Assembly: GCF_004209755.1 (NCBI RefSeq)
Contig: NZ_CP035913.1
Span: 310,001-374,000, forward strand
Direction of reading: 5' to 3'
From: Pseudoduganella lutea
Lineage (GTDB): Bacteria; Pseudomonadota; Gammaproteobacteria; Burkholderiales; Burkholderiaceae_D
DNA: 64,000 bases
A program made the position numbers and the translations under genes. The stretch's first letter is position 1, and every line of letters starts with the position of its first letter. The notes under the pieces were generated by a model. The model was not told where the DNA came from, searched no databases, and was given only the letters and a program-made list of their open reading frames with translations. This document shows positions 60,774 through 64,000 of the stretch, in pieces.

Positions 60774-62585
60774 ATGGCAGTGAAATCGATATTACTGATT
60801 GGATTACTGGTGATGAACGGCTTGACCGCCGCCCATGCACAAACCGTGAGGGAAGCGGCTGGCGCGGACCTGATCGTCCACAACGCCAGGATTTTCACCG
60901 GCAACCCGGCCCAACCGGCAGCCTCCGCGCTGGCCGTCAAGAACGGCCGCGTCTATTCCGTCGGCTCGGATACCGAGGTGCTGGCCCTGAAAAACGCCGG
61001 CACCCGGGTCATCGATTCCCGTGGCCGGCGGATCATCCCGGGCATCATCGACGCGCACACCCACGTGCTCAACGAAGGTGGCTACAACTACACCCTGCGA
61101 TGGGACGGCGTGCCGACCTTGCGCCGGGCGCTGGCGATGCTGGGCGAGCAAGCCAGGCGGACACCGCTAGGCCACTGGGTGAAGGTGGTTGGCGGCTGGT
61201 CTCCCTATCAGTTCGAGGAAAAGCGCTTCCCCACCCTGGAAGAACTGCGCGCGGCGGTCCCGGATCGTCCGCTGATCGTGCAGTACGCCTACAACCGCGC
61301 CTTCATGAACCAGCAGGCGATGGAAGCCCTTGGCGTTGGCACCAGCACGTTTCCGCTGCTGCCCGGCACCGAGCTGGAAAAAGACGCCCAGGGCAGGTAC
61401 ACGGGCGTGATCCATGCCTACACGTTCCAGTTCATCGTCATCGAGAGCATGGTGCCCCAGTTGTCCTTCGACGAGGGCGTGAGTTCGCTGGTCCAGACCG
61501 TTCACAGCCTTAACCGCGTCGGCATCACCTCCATCGTCGACGCGGGCACGGGTTTCCGCGGCTACCCCAAGGCCAACCCGACCGTCGACGCCGTCGCGCG
61601 CGACAACCGCCTCAACATCCGCATGCCTTTCGTGGACATCCAGTTCGGCGACGACGGCACCAACATGGTGGATGCCCAGATCGCGGCGATCACCAGCACC
61701 GCGCCAATCAGTCCCGGCCACAACCTGCACCCGGCACTGGCGCACGGTTTCGTCTACCGCGGCGCCGGCGAACTGCTGGCGGCGGAGGTCCACGACCACG
61801 AGAACTTCGACCGTCCGGCCGTCATCATCGAGCCGGCGAAGATGCGCGAACTGGTGGAGCGCGACGTGGCCAAGCTGGTCCAGCGGCGCATCCCCTTCCG
61901 CCTGCACATCACCTACGACGAGAACATCACGCCGTTCCTCGACGCGCTGGAAAAACTGAACGAAAAAACACCGCTGGACGGCCTGCGCTGGAGCCTCGAA
62001 CATGCCGAAACCATCAGTCCCGCGAACATCGCCAGGGTCAAGGCGCTGGGTGGCGGTATCGCGCTCGACACCAAGATGGCGCTGCACGCCGACGGCTTCA
62101 TCAAGACCCACGGCCGCGACAAGGCATTGCAGACGCCGCGCCTGCGCCAGCTGGTCGACAGCGGCATTCCCATGGCCATGACGACCGACGCCTTCCGGGC
62201 GGCATCGTTCAATCCGTGGGTCGGCATCAGCTGGATGGTGTCGGGCAAGTCCGTCTCGGGGTCCGAGGTACTGGCCAGGGACAACCGCCTGTCGCGTGCC
62301 GAAGCGCTCGGACTGTTTACGCGCAAGGCGGCGTGGTTCATGCATGCCGAATCGGAGCTGGGCATGATCGCGCCCGGCCAGCTTGCCGACTTCGCCGTGC
62401 TGGACAAGGACTACTTCTCGGTACCGGAAGCCCAGATCGCATCGATCGTCTCGCTCCTGACCGTGATGGATGGCCGGGTGGTGTACGGTGCGCAGGACTA
62501 CCAGTCGCTGTCGCCCGCGTTGCCCGCGATCCTGCCCGCCTGGTCGCCGATCGGGCACTTCGGCGGCTATCACCACGCCCGGTGA
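60774..62585 (+). CDS. Exported amidohydrolase (YtcJ-like)
   Basis: 603-residue metal-dependent hydrolase of the amidohydrolase-3 family with signal peptide (VKSILLIGLLVMNGLTAAHAQ). N-terminal beta-sandwich ADLIVHNARIFTGNPAQPAASALAVKNGRVYSVG, first metal motif GIIDAHTHVL (HxH), LHITYDE, LEHAETI and the final Asp in MTTDAFRA, then a C-terminal ADFAVLDKDYF. The usual substrate of this branch is unknown. Start at 60774, or the GTG at 60780. Its last four bases overlap the next start codon (GTGA). Confidence 0.88.
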   Translation: MAVKSILLIGLLVMNGLTAAHAQTVREAAGADLIVHNARIFTGNPAQPAASALAVKNGRVYSVGSDTEVLALKNAGTRVIDSRGRRIIPGIIDAHTHVLNEGGYNYTLRWDGVPTLRRALAMLGEQARRTPLGHWVKVVGGWSPYQFEEKRFPTLEELRAAVPDRPLIVQYAYNRAFMNQQAMEALGVGTSTFPLLPGTELEKDAQGRYTGVIHAYTFQFIVIESMVPQLSFDEGVSSLVQTVHSLNRVGITSIVDAGTGFRGYPKANPTVDAVARDNRLNIRMPFVDIQFGDDGTNMVDAQIAAITSTAPISPGHNLHPALAHGFVYRGAGELLAAEVHDHENFDRPAVIIEPAKMRELVERDVAKLVQRRIPFRLHITYDENITPFLDALEKLNEKTPLDGLRWSLEHAETISPANIARVKALGGGIALDTKMALHADGFIKTHGRDKALQTPRLRQLVDSGIPMAMTTDAFRAASFNPWVGISWMVSGKSVSGSEVLARDNRLSRAEALGLFTRKAAWFMHAESELGMIAPGQLADFAVLDKDYFSVPEAQIASIVSLLTVMDGRVVYGAQDYQSLSPALPAILPAWSPIGHFGGYHHAR

Positions 62586-63982
62586 GGCCGCCGCCACTTT
62601 GGATGCGCGTGCACGCGGCATGGCTGGGCGCTACCTTGCTGCTGGGCGCCGGCACCGCGCTGGCGCAGTTTCATCCACTGCGCTTCGACGACGATGCCGG
62701 CGCCCAGCGCCAGCGATGCGGCGAGGATGACAAGGGTGCCGCATGCTGGAAGGACCGGCCGGTCGCCGCGCATCGACTGCTCTCCAATGTGCGCCTGTCT
62801 GTCGGCGGCGACCTGCGCTTGCGCCACGAGTACGCCGACAATCCCCGCTACGGACTGGAGCGCCAGGACCGGTGGGGGGTGCTGATGCAGCGCGCGTCCG
62901 TCTTCGCCGACCTGCGGTTCGGCCCGCACTGGCGCGCCTTCGCGCAGCTGGCCAGCTCCACCGCCAACGGCCGCGCCGCGGGCCCGTCCCCGGTCGACGA
63001 AAACCGGCTCGATCCCACCAACCTGTTTGTCGAATGGCAAGCGACCCGGGACGGCGCAGGCAGCTTCGGACTGCGTGCCGGCATCCAGGAGCTGCAGTTC
63101 GGCGCCGGGCGCGCGATCGACGCCCGCGAGGGCCCGAACGTACGGCGCAGTTTCGAGGCCGTCCGCGCGTATGCGACCGGTGGGCCCTGGCGTATCGACC
63201 TGTTCGCCGCGGCGCCACGGCTGAACCGCCAGGGCAGCTTCGATGACGCGCGTTCGTCGACCCAGGCGCTGCGCGGCATCTACGCGACCCGCACCGGCGC
63301 CCTCGCCTCCTGGGATGTCTACGCACTGCACTACGAAGACGCCACTGCGCGCTTCGACCAGGGCACGGCGCACGAACGCCGCTGGTCGCTCGGCACCCGG
63401 CTGTTCGGGCGCAGCGATGCCTGGGACTGGAACTGGGAACTGGCCATGCAGGGCGGACGTTTCGGCATCGCCAGGATCCACGCCTGGTCACTGGCCACGG
63501 ATACCGGCTACACGTTCAAGGGCGTGGCCGGCCAGCCACGTGCCGCGCTGCTGCTTGCCGTCGCCAGCGGCGACAAGGATCCCGGCGACGATCGCCTGGG
63601 CACCCTCAATCCCCTCTACCCGCGCGGCAATTACTTCGGCGACGAAGCGACGCTCGGGCCCCGGAACTTCTTCAACATTCACCCGCTGCTTACCTGGCGG
63701 CTCGCCCCGAAGCTACAGCTGAACGCCAGCCTCGACTTCTTCTGGCGCCACAGCACGCGCGACGGGGTGTATGCACCCAATGGCATGCTGATCCGGGGGG
63801 CCGGCGATAGCCGCGCCCGCTATGTGGCGACCATCGCATCGGTCGGCACCACCTGGACGCCTGCCCCTGGCTGGTCCGCAACGACAGTGCTGGCCTACGG
63901 CCGGCCTGGCGCGTTTCTGCGCGAAACGGGCGCCGGGGAGGCGCTGGGCTTCGTCAGCACCAGCGTCCAGTACCGCTTCTAG
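62582..63982 (+). CDS. Outer-membrane beta-barrel, alginate-export (AlgE)-like
   Basis: 466 residues from the GTG at 62582, with a signal peptide (MRVHAAWLGATLLLGAGTALAQ after a short extension; an ATG at 62603 is an alternative start). The mature part reads as alternating strands with SVGGDLRLRHEYADNPRYGLERQDRWGVLMQRASVFADLRFG, EWQATRDGAGSFGLRAGIQELQFGAGRAIDAREGPNVRRSFEAVRAY and LNPLYPRGNYFGDEATLGPRNFFNIHPLLTWRL, the pattern of alginate_exp-domain proteins, and ends STSVQYRF. It is coupled to the amidohydrolase by a four-base overlap and probably moves that enzyme's substrate or product across the outer membrane. Confidence 0.82.
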   Translation: MRPPPLWMRVHAAWLGATLLLGAGTALAQFHPLRFDDDAGAQRQRCGEDDKGAACWKDRPVAAHRLLSNVRLSVGGDLRLRHEYADNPRYGLERQDRWGVLMQRASVFADLRFGPHWRAFAQLASSTANGRAAGPSPVDENRLDPTNLFVEWQATRDGAGSFGLRAGIQELQFGAGRAIDAREGPNVRRSFEAVRAYATGGPWRIDLFAAAPRLNRQGSFDDARSSTQALRGIYATRTGALASWDVYALHYEDATARFDQGTAHERRWSLGTRLFGRSDAWDWNWELAMQGGRFGIARIHAWSLATDTGYTFKGVAGQPRAALLLAVASGDKDPGDDRLGTLNPLYPRGNYFGDEATLGPRNFFNIHPLLTWRLAPKLQLNASLDFFWRHSTRDGVYAPNGMLIRGAGDSRARYVATIASVGTTWTPAPGWSATTVLAYGRPGAFLRETGAGEALGFVSTSVQYRF

Positions 63983-64000
63983 ACGACCTGGGCAACGGCA

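Overview
The window is high-GC DNA with dense, tightly packed genes and no rRNA, tRNA, CRISPR, phage or insertion-sequence genes that I could support. The combination of an andAcAdAbAa-type anthranilate dioxygenase, benzoate-class catechol genes, a Burkholderia-type porin, a PEP-CTERM protein, a proteobacterial DctABD system and TonB-linked polysaccharide use points to a betaproteobacterium, most likely Oxalobacteraceae (Massilia/Duganella-like). This is inferred from gene content only; no marker gene is present.

Region 1 (1-10.8 kb) is an aromatic catabolic island. A divergent LysR gene (catR, cut by the window edge) faces catB-catC-catA-catD. Next to it are an AraC-type regulator, a complete three-component anthranilate 1,2-dioxygenase (andAc, andAd, andAb, andAa, reverse strand) and an aromatic-acid MFS carrier. 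Together they take up anthranilate or a similar acid, convert it to catechol and carry catechol to 3-oxoadipate. A gamma-carbonic anhydrase and an orphan beta-propeller protein follow, with gene-poor, hairpin-rich DNA around them.

Region 2 (12.8-16.8 kb) holds an MFS permease, a DeoR-type repressor, a hexapeptide acetyltransferase and an outer-membrane barrel. Region 3 (16.8-26.6 kb) has a BCCT carrier and a compact reverse-strand operon: LysR, Rieske oxygenase, aldehyde dehydrogenase, rubredoxin-FAD reductase fusion, DAO-type FAD oxidase, cupin, MFS. The Rieske oxygenase carries Glu where ring dioxygenases carry the bridging Asp, as in the quaternary-amine oxygenases, so the cluster probably demethylates a betaine-like compound using an unusual electron donor.

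Region 4 (26.6-32.6 kb) is dctA, a porin, dctB and dctD behind a clear sigma-54 promoter. Region 5 (32.7-36.3 kb) has a PEP-CTERM protein, an AHSA1/ArsR pair with two operators, and a divergent LysR / alpha-beta hydrolase pair.

Region 6 (36.3-44.4 kb) looks like a polyuronide-use locus: GH88 hydrolase, TonB receptor, uronate dehydrogenase, a secreted protein of unrecognised family and an alginate-lyase-family protein, tied together by repeated LacI-type operators. The LacI regulator itself is not in the window.

Region 7 (44.4-64 kb) is mixed: GNAT, GGDEF-EAL, cyclase, membrane metallophosphoesterase; an ethanolamine locus (eutR-like, permease, TorF-like porin, eutB, eutC); small hypotheticals; isocitrate lyase with a co-directional NAD-binding protein; an ArsR/quinone-oxidoreductase pair with two identical-arm operators; and an exported amidohydrolase overlapping an outer-membrane barrel gene. 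Two genes (andAd and the LysR at 25.7-26.6 kb) look as if each has lost one base in a short G/C run.
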